Below are positions 33,621-45,704 of a stretch of DNA of 64,000 bases, in pieces; the first letter of the stretch is position 1, and each line of letters starts with the position of its first letter. Under the pieces are notes generated by a model. It made no database searches and was not told where the DNA came from. It saw only the letters and a list, made by a program, of their open reading frames with translations. Made by a program: the position numbers and the translations under genes. Origin of the DNA: Isoetes taiwanensis (Eukaryota > Streptophyta > Lycopodiopsida > Isoetales > Isoetaceae); contig JAJEKV010000100.1 of assembly GCA_021234155.1 (NCBI GenBank), positions 1,652,116 to 1,716,115 on the forward strand, in the 5' to 3' direction.

Positions 33621-34482
33621 TTAACAACTCAATCATGATGAAATATGTTTGGATCCACCTATATTACATCAAGAACTCATTAATCAAGTAGAAAGGACAA
33701 GATTCTGGCCCGGATTTGCCAAGAACAGGACGGAACATGGCAGTTTAAAAGGGAAATTTGCACAGAAGATTTTTGAAGACTTTTGGGCGAGTTACTGATC
33801 TAGATTCTTTGAAGAAACATCGGCTATGGAGATTAGATCTTGAACTTGCCTTCCAAGCATTGGATTACCATGAATTTCCTAATATTTTCACTTGATTACT
33901 TGATTTGAAATTCTACTTGATCCTATGCCCAAGACACAGAGCTTGGGATTCTAATTGATTGTTGTGTGATTCTTGAATGAATGATCTGACCCTTGGAGAT
34001 ATACTCGGAAGTGATTCTTCTTTAGCATTGCAAAAAATGTGGCTGTAAGTTCTTGCACATAGACACGCGTTGATTACAGTGAAAACTGCACTTAGATAAG
34101 TATAAGAAAGTTGAAGAATAGCTAAAATGCACGCTCATTCCATTGAGAAAAATTCCAGCTTGCACAATTAAAAAAAGATTTGTATATTGTAGCCTAAGAT
34201 AGCATCTTTGACCAGTTGAGTGGCATACCCTCATTTGCAAAATATAGATAACTTCAGGACAGATTCAAAAAGACAAGAAAAAATCCATAAAAGATCAGTT
34301 TATCGGAGCTTAGCTTACTGTTCACAGTCTGTGACAGTCTGTCAGGCCTAATATCAAGATTTCAGCATATTTTGCACCAAATCATGAGAAAAGAGTACTT
34401 GATCAAGAAGAGATCCAAGCATCAAATCACAAAAAGGATCTACCTTTTTGAAGTTACACAAAATCACTCTTTGCCAGGGACA

Positions 34483-35739
34483 ATGGATTGCAATTATTTC
34501 AGCCCATGCCAATCTTGGCCAAACCCACAGTACCATGGATTAGTATCACAGTATTGGGATTATATAGTATAACAAGTACATCTATCTGGCTGTTCTCAAA
34601 GCATGTATAGCCACAGCAGCTCTTAGCAAAGCAATACTAATTCATGCCTGGGTTATTCTAGTTGGTCTACAGTATGACATTTTTCTAGAGACCACAATGC
34701 CCTGGACTTCAAAGCAGTCAGTTAATTCATAGCCTTAGTTTTTCATGATTGAGATACTTCACCTTCGTTTCATCATCTTGCCCCTGAGAATTGCCTATAA
34801 TGTCTATGTTTAGTAAGTGAAATTTTAAGAGAACTAATTTGGAATGTGATCATCGTTATTTTGACGAGCACAACCGGCTCTGTACTAAGGGAGCTTACAT
34901 CCCATAATAATTTAATGAATCTTCTAGCGTAGTCGCAGGTAACAACTTAAGGTATTCCGTATCTGATATTTTCATCTACTTCTTAATCATTCTGCCATTC
35001 CACTGCAATTCCAAGGCCAAACTCGACAAGAAATGGAGCTGCGAAATGGTGGTGAGGAAATAAGCTGAAGAAACACTTGCAAAGTCCGGTACAATCGCAG
35101 AGCCTCTTATGCTTCTTTTTAATTTTTTTCAAAGAATTCCCATCGATTTGTAAACAGGGGATTTTGGACACGGTCAAGCTCCACCAATATTTTATCTGCT
35201 AAAAGGTACCATGGAGTCCGCTTGCATCCAAATCTTGGCTTACTGATTTTTCTACCACTCTAACAACTGTCATGCTTTCCATTTACATGTCAAACCCATG
35301 TACTGAGCGCCAAACTGTAAATGAGGTAAATCTTGCAGACTGGGCACTGATTGCTGATAAATGCAGGTAAATGTTCCATTTTCTAAATTCATTGCTCTTG
35401 GAACAAATGCTGCCATTAAATTAGATTTGAGCATTCCATAGCCAAGATTAGATTTGTTAGATGATAGAAGTGGATTAGTATGGTTGGTCGAAGAATTACG
35501 TTTGAGTTTTTAATCTGCTTTGGTGTTTGTAGACCAAGCTCGCTACCAGGATGAAGAGTCCAATCCCTTTCTATGGACATCTTAATCTTTATTTTTACAT
35601 CAAATTGAGATGCATCTAAGCTAGCATGTTTAATTTAGCATTTCAATCTGCTTGCACTATTTGACGATACCCGTTTTAAAGGAGAGATGCTGCTAAGCTG
35701 TGCATATTCTGAAGCTTCGCTGCATGCTATTACAGGAGA
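34483..35739. other. No confident gene
   Basis: AT-rich. A possible short exon at about 35288-35368 reads NPCTERQTVNEVNLADWAL before a GTAAAT donor and faintly recalls the late kinase-domain region of plant receptor kinases, but one segment is too little to call. Confidence 0.3.
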
Positions 35740-36570
35740 TTGCAGGAACTCTCAAAAGAGCTAGATGATTCTTTTAATCAAATTGTTAGGAATGTTTCTA
35801 AAGATTCGGATAAAGGGAGAGTTCTTCAAAGACTTTCCAAGAGAAACAAACATTCGCCAATACAAGCAGATGTACCAGATCTCAGGAATATTACTGTAAT
35901 GAAAAGCATGATTGTGAATGTTAGAGAGACAATGCAAGTACAAAAAATGCAAAGAACAACTGATGTTCTGCAAGCAAGAAAGAGCACCCTTCAATTGGCA
36001 GCATCTTTGACAGGAGGGATTAATCAATCTGCAATTTCAGAGTTCTATCTGTTCCACGGAAAACTACTCATTCAGAAGACATATATTTGTAGAGTCTGAA
36101 GCCGGCCTTGGTCAATATTTGGAAGGAAGAAAATAAATGATGCATTTTCACCTGAAGAAATAGCCACTGTGACGAAGTTTTGGGATGAAAATACTAGAGT
36201 TTCATCTTACAAGAAGTATGTGAGAAAGCATTTGACCAAAAATGGTGAGAAAATTAATCATCCTATTCATCTGCTAGAGATCACACAGGTAATAGTTTCA
36301 ATCAAAAAATTGCAAAGTTGTACACTAATTCTTTACTTTGTGAGATAACAACTATATTTATGATTATCATTGCGTTCAGGTTCAATTGTAGCTTGCTTTC
36401 AAGAAAGAACATCCTATTATAAAGCTGTTCCAGCAGGTTTTTGAGAAACCGAAGCCAAGTTATGTAAGAAAACTTCAAGAAAGGGAGATTTGTTGTTGCC
36501 AATACCACTTGCATCTAGAATTTGCAAGGCATGCCATCAACAATATGAGGATAGAATTCATTCTTTTGTT
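35735..36570 (+). pseudogene. Uncharacterised transposon-like protein, N-terminal half
   Basis: The frame at 35740-36099 has a basic, Gln-rich start. After a shift come DAFSPEEIATVTKFWDENTR, VSSYKKYVRKHL and HPIHLLEITQ. After a short AT-rich gap come LAFKKEHPIIKLFQQVFEK, KPSYVRKLQEREICCCQYH and LEFARHAINNMR. The block ..C.C.YH.E.E..R.A.N.MR recalls the N-terminal half of a repeated protein family seen in ferns, lycophytes and charophytes, recalled from memory without a search. The matching C-terminal half is at 42700-43782 on the same strand. Stops and at least two frame changes mark it as dead or intron-split. Function is unknown; a transposase role is only an inference. Confidence 0.6.
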
Positions 36571-37894
36571 GCGCTGGATATGATGGTTGAGGAAGAACAG
36601 TACCAAGGCTTGGCTTCTTAGGCGAACTCGTAAAAACTTTCTTGTGCCAATATGTTTTGGACAAAAATTAAATGAAAATATTATGTGGATAAATTTTTCT
36701 CCCTCATTTACCATCCTAGCATGACTCAATTTGAAATTTCCTTCTTGCAATGCTGCATTTGATATATTTAAGGAGCTTCGATGGAGCTCAGGAATGGAAT
36801 CTGAAGAATTTGCAATACCCACAACATTGGATGGTCCATTTCAGCGTGTAACTCAACCCTTTGATCCAGCTTTAAGGATTAAAAGCACTACTTACACTTG
36901 CATCACAAGAACAATATAATTGCCAACAATAAACCCTATGCAACAACTAAATCTTCTAGTGGCAACCCACTTATTTGCTCAATGATGGAATTTTTAATAC
37001 CATGCATAAATGCCTTAGCTTTTGCTCAACGGTGGAATTTCTAGAATCATGAATAACCACCTTAGGTTGTTTGAGAGTGCTTTAAAAAATAAACCTTGCT
37101 TATAAGCATGAATCATGAAAAGCATCTAACATACATGCCTTTTGACCACTACTTACATTTGATATAAATAGCGAAATATTACTAAATATTTTATTTAAAT
37201 AATATGTGCAACTATGCATGTCTGGAACCAAAGAAATGTTTGCGGCGGCCTGAGTGTTATTGGATGCTGGAAACAAAAAGGACGGGGCAAACAATAGTGG
37301 GAATCCCATGGTGCTCGACTATAGCACCTATCTATCCTGGGCGCAAAACACGATGCAATATTGTCGGTTCAACTCCTGCATGTTTTTCAAGCTATATGTT
37401 CGAACTATACATCAAGTAGTCCTAGCAATTCTAACCTATAGATGAGCGTACTTAAAAGGATTAGGACGTGAATAATGAGTTTAACTGCGCGTGTTTTATT
37501 TCGCATTATTAAAAATATAGTGGATTTAATTGAACGGGTTAGGAATGCTATAATGGATCCAGTTGAATAGGCTAGGGACTAAACAAATGTTTGCGGCCTT
37601 CTTTTACACCATTCTCGAATTAACACAAAAGTTCCTTATGATGATTTTGGAAAAGATAAATGTCCGCGGCGGCCTTGGCCGCCGCAATAAATTTCTTGTA
37701 GTTATTAACATATTTTGCATAGGACGAAACCATGCGGGCACAAAAAATAATATCTATACTTGCATTTGTGAGGCAATTTCTTATTATAGAAAAAGCTTGA
37801 GCCATTGCAACGTTGTTGAAAATGACTTCATGGCATTAAATAGTTCTTTGACTTATGGGTCCAAGAATCGATAGTGTACATAGCAAATACGACA
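36571..37894. other. No recognisable gene between the N-half and the LINE
   Basis: Short AT-rich ORFs. GTTTGCGGC and CCGCGGCGGCCTTGGCCGCCGC near 37240 and 37662 are isolated GC patches. No part of the missing middle of the split gene was found. Confidence 0.35.
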
Positions 37895-40262
37895 GTTTTA
37901 AGGAAGGAAGGAAGGAAGGAAGGAAGTATATTTTAACGTCCACGGAGACCAACTGGCCTATGAGACGGTTTTACAATATAGCGGAAAGTTTCCAAACACA
38001 AAATAAAACCACAGAAACCCTGTACAATGTGTCTCTACCACTGGAATGAAAAAACCCCCTGTGTGGGAGGAAAAACCCTTGTAGTAGGCGTTGAGAGGCC
38101 CTATTTGGGCGCTCAAATTCCCTGTGCTGTGAGGGACTCCCTAACGGTGGAGACTTGCAGAATGTAGGACGCAAGACGTGCCACCATTAGCGAAGCCAGC
38201 AGTTGGTGAATTGCTATCTCAGAGCATCTGAGATCGGCATGAGCTGCTCGGATGTGTGCGTATCTTTGGGCATTCTGTAGAGCATGGTGTTCATCTTCTA
38301 CTATATCTGCATGTGACAAAGACCGGCATAATCTCTCATGCCGGGGATTCCCCGCCCTCCATCCATTACCCAGTATTTTGTCTCAATTCTGAGATGGTGG
38401 GACCCTGTCCTTATTGCAGCTATAGCTCTTCGTTTCTTGGTGGAAATGTGTGCCTTCAGATACTGGTGGGGGCCGTGTTCAAGCGACGGATTGACCTGTG
38501 TGTGGTAGTGCTCTGTTTTGGGCTTTGCAAGAGTGGGCGCATCCCACAGAGAGGCAAAGAAAGCGGCGCGATTCAAATCGACTCACCTTTCTGCGATATC
38601 CGACATATCCACAATGTGTTGATAGTCTATGGACCATCGCGGCGAACCATCCCGCATACAATGCTCTTGCCATACTCTCTTCAGACGTTGCGGCCCTTGT
38701 GCCAATAACAGAGCCCGGGGAGGAAGACGTTGTGCATCCATTTCGTCAACCTTATGGAAATACGCAAGGTGCCTGCGCATAGCAGAATGCTGCAGGGGCC
38801 AAAAGCCAGTCTCATACAGCAAAATTGGATAAGGCACCGTGTCCTTGACGCCTAGGCTATATGTCAGGAAAGCCTTCTGCACCCTCTCTAGCATATCCCA
38901 AGTACCCTTGCTAATCGCTGGCCCCCAAACCTCTACCCCATACAATAGATCTTGGTTCCACGAAAGTGCTTTCGGAACAAGTGCGCTTTTGCGTCCAATC
39001 GCAAAGATCTATTACGTGGATGACTATTACGCATTGCATATTGAGGGCTTTCCATCCCCGCTGACCCTTCTTTCTACAGTCATCCCATAGCATGTTAGCA
39101 GAGAAATCGATTCCCAGATACTTAAAGGTCCTTACAACTTCCATCCTTTGTCCTCTGTAATAGAAGTCTGGGATATCATCTTTGCGCAGAACATGATTGG
39201 CAACTTGACTTGGTTTTTTACGCTAGTTGGTGTCATTCCCGCTATGTCACGAAATTGACCGAGAGCATCCAAATGTTCCGCATACTCACGGGCGTATGGG
39301 ATAATAAGCCCGGATCGTGCGCATAGAGCAAGCTGTTTTTCAGTATATGCCTCTGGCAACTGCGGGCCACCACCTCCATGTTATTGCATCCAGGTCTCCA
39401 ACTTGTCAATATAGAGTCCAAAAAGCGTTGGAGATAACGGGCATCCTGTTTAACACCTATGGTGTTTTTCACCCGGTGGTCTGACGCAGGCAAAGTGGCA
39501 TATATTCCGTCATACAGCCGGTAGATGGCATTCTGCAAATCCTGTGGGACATGTAGCTCCTGCAAGTGTTGCGCATAGCAGGGTCGAGGGACCGTATCAT
39601 ATGCCGTCTTAAAATCCACGGCAAAACGACAATACACGTCACGTCGTGCATTGCGGCTAGCTTCCATAAGGATTACGAGAGTAAAAAATATGATCACTTC
39701 GTGGAGTGGGCGGTAGCTTGCACGGCCAACTACACGCACTCCAGTTTCCTCCGCCCATTGCGTTAACTTCTTCTCTAGCACCCCTGCTAGAAGTTTTGTG
39801 AGTAACGGGCTCACCATGATCATACGGTAGTTGGTGGAGTCATCCCTGCTTCCCGTCTTATGAATAGGGGCGACCTTGCTAACCATCCATTCCTGCGGGG
39901 GGGCCTCTCTGATGGCCTGATTGATTATCCCTGTCAAAGGTCCGAGCAAAGCTGGCCCACCCCATTTCAACAGCTCGGCCTGAAGTCCCTGCAAGTCCTT
40001 TGCTTTACCATTAGCAAGATGCCTAAGACCCTGGTGGATGTCCGCCTCTGAGAGCTGTAGTGTTTCTCCTAGTTGATCTGGCACGTCAGCAATTGCTCCT
40101 GGGGGGTCATACAACTCCTCCAACCACTGTCTCCACTGGTCTGCGGTAACATTTCCAGGTGGTTAATGCCTCTTATACAACACTCTACGCCAAAAGGCTT
40201 TTGGCTCAGTCATCAGTAGATCAAACAGGATGCCTAAAAAGTTCTTCGCTTCGTGGCTTGAA
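37895..40262 (-). mobile_element. LINE (non-LTR retrotransposon), dead, 5'-truncated
   Basis: Reading down from 40262: EPKAFWRRV, then TADQWRQWLEELYDPPG, the start of RT (LANGKAKDLQGLQAELLKW, WMVSKVAPIHKTG), motif A as FAVDFKTAYDTVPR near 39600, and the catalytic box as YAHD near 39320 instead of YADD. After more frames come VRTFKYLGIDFS, MYGVEVWGP, then the C-terminal EDEHHAL.N..RYAHIRAAHADL near 38250. It ends in a GGAA (minus TTCC) run at 37901-37926. The endonuclease and ORF1 are missing. Several frameshifts are present. It lies between the two halves of the split gene. Confidence 0.85.
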
Positions 40263-42580
40263 ACATGGTTGTCAAATGTGAGATATGCATTCGAGGCTTT
40301 TGCGGTGCATGTCGAAATGTATAAATGGGCTTATCCAAGATGCCCAATAATGTTTTATACCTTGCAAAAGTAGCCTTCCAGCATGAATATGCATTTGGGG
40401 CTTTTTCAAGAGTTGCTTCGGTAAGGAAAGATATTTTTGGAAATACTCTGCATGGTTTAAAAGTTATTTTCAGAGGCTAATATTGACGTCTTGAAAATGG
40501 CTTTGCATATTAAAATGTATGGGTCCATATTTTTCATGAAAATTCTTTTTAGCCAAAGGCCTTGGCGCCAAACGGCTATGGCGGTCGAAGCATTCATGGT
40601 TATTTCTAGGAAGCCAAAACAGGTTCTCTGCTCCTGGATTTATACCTGGTTGCATATGATCAGGATATAATGGAGTAGAACAAGTTTCGGATCTGCTTGG
40701 TGCAGCCCATCTGCTTGATGCTGTATATTGATTCTCAAGCAAATAAGACAAGGAGCCAATACTGGAAATCGCTCCAAAAGTGGATGCCAAAGGTACTGAA
40801 GCAGTTTATTTTGCTATTTACTTTGCCATAGAATGCTTGAATGGCAGAGCCACACTACGAAATGATATTTGATGTTTGCAGATCCACAGTACGAAATGAT
40901 ATCTGATGTATACAGATCGATACTCTATAATGGTGTTTGTTGCATAAAGATGGATCTTCTGTGATCAAAAAGTGGAATAGAAGCCTTATAGGCCGTGGTT
41001 ATGGTTTTCCTAGGCCTTTGGCTAAAACAAGAGGATTGATTAATTTCTGGTACGTGAGAAGATGGCTTTTTGCATTATATTGCAGATTTGATCTTGCATA
41101 GTTTTTGGATATTTGAAGCCCTGGCAGAAATAATGCTGGCACCAAATATTCCCATCTGATAGTTGCAACCAGGTATTTGATCAGATGTTTTATGGTTGTT
41201 CAAATATGGCTTTTTGCAGTATGTCACTTTCAAAACAGATGCAAAACAAATGCTGGCACAAGTGATCTCGCCTTAAATGGCAGTTCCAGGTTCTTGTCTG
41301 TAACAAGCTTGATGCTTGCGGTAGCATATGATCTCTGCATGTGGATTGGAACTTTCCAAACAGAAGAAATTTGAAATGAAGGATTTTGGATTGAAACAAA
41401 GTGCATACCACTCAAGACATTCTACTGGAGTGTGAAAAATGTTAACCAGGTTTGAGCTTGACTTCTTTAACTTTTTCTTAGAATGATCTGGGAAACAAAA
41501 CTCCATGATATCATGAAATGAGTAGCAATGTTTGGTATGATTAAAAACAGACCAGTTAATAAGCTAAAAGCTAAAAGCTATTGAAATAGATGCATTGTTA
41601 CTACCGATTATGGCAAGATAAAATACAGATTTGCCCATTTATGGGCATGGATTGTTAGTCTTATTGCTTGTACATATTAGTTATTGATTTACACGGTAAT
41701 AAGTTGAACTAATTATCAGGGTAACCCGCTGGATTTAGGACCAAGAAATTGGTTCTCGTCTATTGGTTATGCTTGATAATAGTACGATGGAAAGATTTAA
41801 ATGATATAATTATCTTTTGAGAAGTTATACTGCTAAGGATATTATTATTCCATTGTTCTTTTTTGTTAATGTCACCTCAGGGCAAAAGGATACAATTGGT
41901 GATCAGTGATAAACTGAGAGACCCAATGTACCTTTTGGCCCTTGCACATTTACCATTATCATGCTAATTGTGTATTGATTGGCTGCAGGTACGGGTTCCC
42001 TCCTCCAATTGTCCCTATTTTGTCTGCTAGGTGTCGCGTACTTAAAAGAAGATGGAATATTTGGATACGCAACTCCTGGAGCGAGTTAATGCACTTGAAG
42101 TCTTTACCCCATGTTTGCATGGGCTGACATTATCTGATCCATTATTGGATGGCATGAAGTTGGTAAGATGTATCTGATTTTAAGCTATATGTTACAGATA
42201 AATTTGATTCTCATGATTATATGAAAAACACATATGATGAAAGTTAGCAATATTACTTAAAAATTTGAATTTGCATTTATAGATGAGTAATTTTGACTTT
42301 ATATTTACAATCTAATATGTTGACGAGAAAATTTCAGAATTACGAAAATATGAAATTATGGAAATGTGAATCTTAACTTTTTATACAATGGGAACTATGG
42401 ATATGAGATTTGACATATGAATATGGATATGCTTTCTAAAAGGATGTAAAAGACTTTACACCCTATACTTTGTACCTTACACTTGTAGAATTCTAAAACT
42501 TTATATACATATTGGAATGCTAATGTGGAAATGATGTTACAGTATTATGGAAATATTATGGAAATGATGTTTTAGGTATT
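40263..42580. other. Mostly non-coding; two unassigned ORF segments
   Basis: On the minus strand 40790-40470 reads a low-complexity but protein-like segment (FGAISSIGSLSYLLENQ, CSTPLYPDHMQPG) that I cannot assign. On the plus strand MEYLDTQLLERVNALEVF at about 42050-42160, ending in LLDGMKL and a GTAAGA donor, looks like an exon of an unknown gene. A 40-bp tandem pair (ACGAAATGATAT.TGATGT) is at 40856-40912. Confidence 0.3.
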
Positions 42581-42699
42581 GTGCCTTCCGTTTGTGGCCT
42601 GGGTAACGCCAGGATGGATATGTGTTGTGTAATCTTCGCCTTGAACGAAAGCGGTATAGTAAAATGTTTTTACTATAATCTGTTAGTAGTCTTGGTGAA

Positions 42700-43782
42700 G
42701 ATGTGTGGAGGAGGAGGAGGAGGAGGAGGAGAGAGAAAGAAAGAGAGCATCTGCAAGAAGAAAAAGGACATAGCCAAAGAGAAAAAGAAACAAACTCTCA
42801 AAGGTATTGTAAAAGAAACACATTTCTATATTAGTGATGACAAAACACATGATACAGAATACGTCCAACATTGTCTACAATTGCATGTTGATTGGTTGCA
42901 AAGTATTGGAGTTGAATATGAAAAACATGTGTTTTGGAGTGATGGATATTCTGCACAATTCAAGTCTTCTAGACCATTCCACTTCCTTGGTAGATTTTAT
43001 GGGAGAACGGGAAAGGATCTTCTATGGAATTTTTTGGGTGGTTCACATGGCAAAGATGAGCATGATGGTGCTGGAGCAAATGGTTGGAAACTCAAGACCA
43101 AACGAAGTATAATGGTTGGAAACTGCAGCAGTTTTCTTGCCTGTGCTGAATTTCAGTTAAAGCACTTAAATTAGAGCACTTCCATTTCATATTGTTACAG
43201 GTATTTCTGGGAGGTAGAGTCTTCAAAGATAGATAGATCTGAGAGAATTGAATGCCATACTTTAAAGGGAACAACAAAGATCCACTGCATAAGGCATGTG
43301 ACAAGGAGAACTCTTTGAAGATAGCTTACAGAACTTTGTCTTGCTTTTGCAACATTTGCATTCAATTTAGGTGGGATAAATGCATCAGTATGAGTCGAAT
43401 TAGTAGTTGGAAAAATAGTGAGTTGAGGTTGAAAGATCCTAAGAATGCAGGTGTTAGCAATGATTTGCAAGAAGATGCCGAATTTGATTTTGAGAAAGAA
43501 GAAGAGGAGGAAGATGATCTAATGACTTCTATATGAGAAGTGGGTGACAATTTTGCTGTAAATGCTGAAGAAGGGAATGAAGAAGGGGTAGATTTTTATG
43601 TACTCAAGTGCACTGAAGCAAAGAATACTTTGCTGGAAAATTATAAGGATGGATGGGGAAATGTTTTTGGGGTCGAAGAAGTTATTTTGACAGGACATTA
43701 TTATAAACAAATTGATGGTGGTCTAAGGTTTCAACTATTGCAGAACAAACCAGTGGCCAGTGTATATAGCCAATCTTGTTAA
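42700..43782 (+). pseudogene. Uncharacterised transposon-like protein, C-terminal half
   Basis: After a GGA microsatellite (42708-42732, poly-Gly if read) come FYISDDKTHDTEYVQHCLQ, KHVFWSDGYSAQFKSS and LLWNFLGGSHGKDEHDGAGA. Further frames give YFWEVESSKID, RTLSCFCNICIQF, an acidic stretch and DFYVLKCTEAKNTLLENYKD ending at 43782. The SDG...QFK...HGK...DGAG pattern is the signature I associate with this family. I count at least two frame changes and a stop at 43174. Together with 35735-36570 it makes one protein with its middle missing. Asp-Gly pairs and a conserved His would suit a DDE-like nuclease, but that is speculation. Confidence 0.6.
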
Positions 43783-43871
43783 ACTTTCTAAATTTAACAT
43801 GATTGCAGATGCAAACGGCTCAAACTTATATATCATGGCAGAAGACACTTGCTAGCAGATCATGAGTAGTC

Positions 43872-45147
43872 TTCCACCTGCCCCATAGAAGGTAATTGTA
43901 CAACAATCTGTTTAAAAGAGTAAGACACACAAAATTGAGCATCCCACATATCTGCTATTTTGCAATGAACTCAATATGGAAATCTCAATATATAGCTGCA
44001 ATATATTTTAAGTATTTGACAAACTTGAAGCTAGGAAGTGCACATTCTGCAATACACATATCTGCAATGTTTAAAAGAGCAAGACACAAAATTGAGCATC
44101 CTACATATGTGTTATCTCGAGGCCTGCAATGTCTTTAAAGTATTGGACAAACTTGAAGCAAGGTTGACCTTCCATCTCAACCACTACGGCGGATATCTAT
44201 TATGTCATATATTATTTTGTAACGATATTAAGTCCTTGTTTAGTTAATGATGTGTCATTAAAGTCACTGATTAACTTGTTGAGATTACCTTGCAAGGGGA
44301 GTTTGTGTTAGTTTGAATCGGATCCATGACATCGCCTCTCCAAATGCCTGGTGTCCTGTTGTTCCTCTAAGCCCTTGTTTAGTTAAATGTTGCATTATTA
44401 AAATCATTAGTTAACTTGTTGAGATTCCCTTGCAAGGGGAATTTGCGTTAGTTTTGATTCGGATCCATGACATTGCCCCTCCAAATGCTTGGTGTTCTGT
44501 TGTTCCTCCTTCCACCTGCCCCATAGAAGGTAATTGTACAACAATCTGTTTAAAAGAGTAAGACACACAAAATTGAGCATCCCACATATCTGCTATTTTG
44601 CAATGAACTCAATATGGAAATCTCAATATATAGCTGCAATATATTTTAAGTATTTGACAAACTTGAAGCTAGGAAGTGCACATTCTGCAATACACATATC
44701 TGCAATGTTTAAAAGAGCAAGACACAAAATTGAGCATCCTACATATGTGTTATCTCGAGGCCTGCAATGTCTTTAAAGTATTGGACAAACTTGAAGCAAG
44801 GTTGACCTTCCATCTCAACCACTACGGCGGACATCTATTATGTCATATATTATTTTGTAACGATATTAAGTCCTTGTTTAGTTAATGATGTGTCATTAAA
44901 GTCACTGATTAACTTGTTGAGATTACCTTGCAAGGGGAGTTTGTGTTAGTTTGAATCGGATCCATGACATCGCCTCTCCAAATGCCTGGTGTCCTGTTGT
45001 TCCTCTAAGCCCTTGTTTAGTTAAATGTTGCATTATTAAAATCATTAGTTAACTTGTTGAGATTCCCTTGCAAGGGGAATTTGCGTTAGTTTTGATTCGG
45101 ATCCATGACATTGCTCCTCCAAATGCTTGGTGTTCTGTTGTTCCTCT
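43872..45147 (+). repeat. 638-bp near-perfect tandem duplication
   Basis: 43872-44509 and 44510-45147 are the same sequence with only a few differences noticed (GGCGGATATC/GGCGGACATC, ATTGCCCC/ATTGCTCC). Each unit itself holds two diverged pairs: TTTAAAAGAG.AAGACACA...GAGCATCC, and TTAACTTGTTGAGATT with CCTTGCAAGGGGA. So an old internal duplication was doubled again recently. The duplicated 80- and 69-residue ORFs have no domain. Confidence 0.92.
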
Positions 45148-45704
45148 GTTTGGCAAGGTACTACTTTGGAAAAGCTATATTTCTCATAGCTTTCTATTTA
45201 TTGACTATATAGTAAACCATTTCACCTACACCAGAGGTGCAAATGGTTTAATTCCATATGCATCTCAATTGCAGATAGAATGAAGGTGTTCCTTCCCCTT
45301 ATTTTTGCAAGTTCCAAAAAGTTCTAGAAACATCTAGAATGATTATGCATGTTGGCACCTATACAGGATGGCAAGGAACTTGCATGTTGACATGGCAACT
45401 CCAGTGTTAACCAACATGGATTTTTGGGTTGCCCCTAGGGGGGCAAACCCTTGTTTATGTGGGCTTTTGGCATATCCTAGGTATATTCTTGAATATCCCT
45501 AGGATATGCTGGTGACTACTCAAAACCTCCTATTTGCTGTAAACTGGCGATGAGCTGCTAAAGAAATCGACGTCTCATTTATTGAAGCCAACCGGGTAAC
45601 TGGCAAGACAGGGATCGGCGCTTCAATCTGATCGGGCAGGGATCTGATCGAAACGATATGGATTTGTGAGGTTTGGGGTTTGTGATGTGGTCTATATTTT
45701 GCAG
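45148..45704. other. No gene; small hairpins
   Basis: GGCATATCCTAGG at 45469-45481 pairs with CCTAGGATATGC at about 45498-45509, and GGTTTGCCC pairs with GGGGGGCAAACC near 45430-45449. The end (TCTATATTTTGCAG) is the splice acceptor of the following SNF2 exon. Confidence 0.5.

Larger units (their letters stand above)
31035..34482 (+). mobile_element. LTR-like repeat, copy 2, with two nested insertions
   Basis: Same TG...CA unit as copy 1. It is 3,448 bp because it holds a SINE (about 32109-32322) and a TTAA-flanked element (32617-33620). Removing these leaves about 2.2 kb. It also lacks about 18 bases near 31640 and about 20 near 34400 relative to copy 1. Similarity ends at the same ...CCAGGGACA. 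It may be the 3' LTR of the element starting at 20956, or a solo LTR. Confidence 0.65.

Noticed and set aside
35273-35370. Short segment NPCTERQTVNEVNLADWAL resembling the late kinase domain of receptor kinases
   Set aside because: One exon-sized stretch without the conserved DVYSFG or Arg residues nearby; too weak.
37360-37380. GGTTCAACTCC, a possible tRNA or SINE B box
   Set aside because: No A box at the right distance, no cloverleaf and no tail, so chance is the simplest reading.
43896-44885. Two identical pairs of 80- and 69-residue ORFs as duplicated small genes
   Set aside because: They are identical only because the 638-bp unit is duplicated. The frames have no domain and contain internal repeats.
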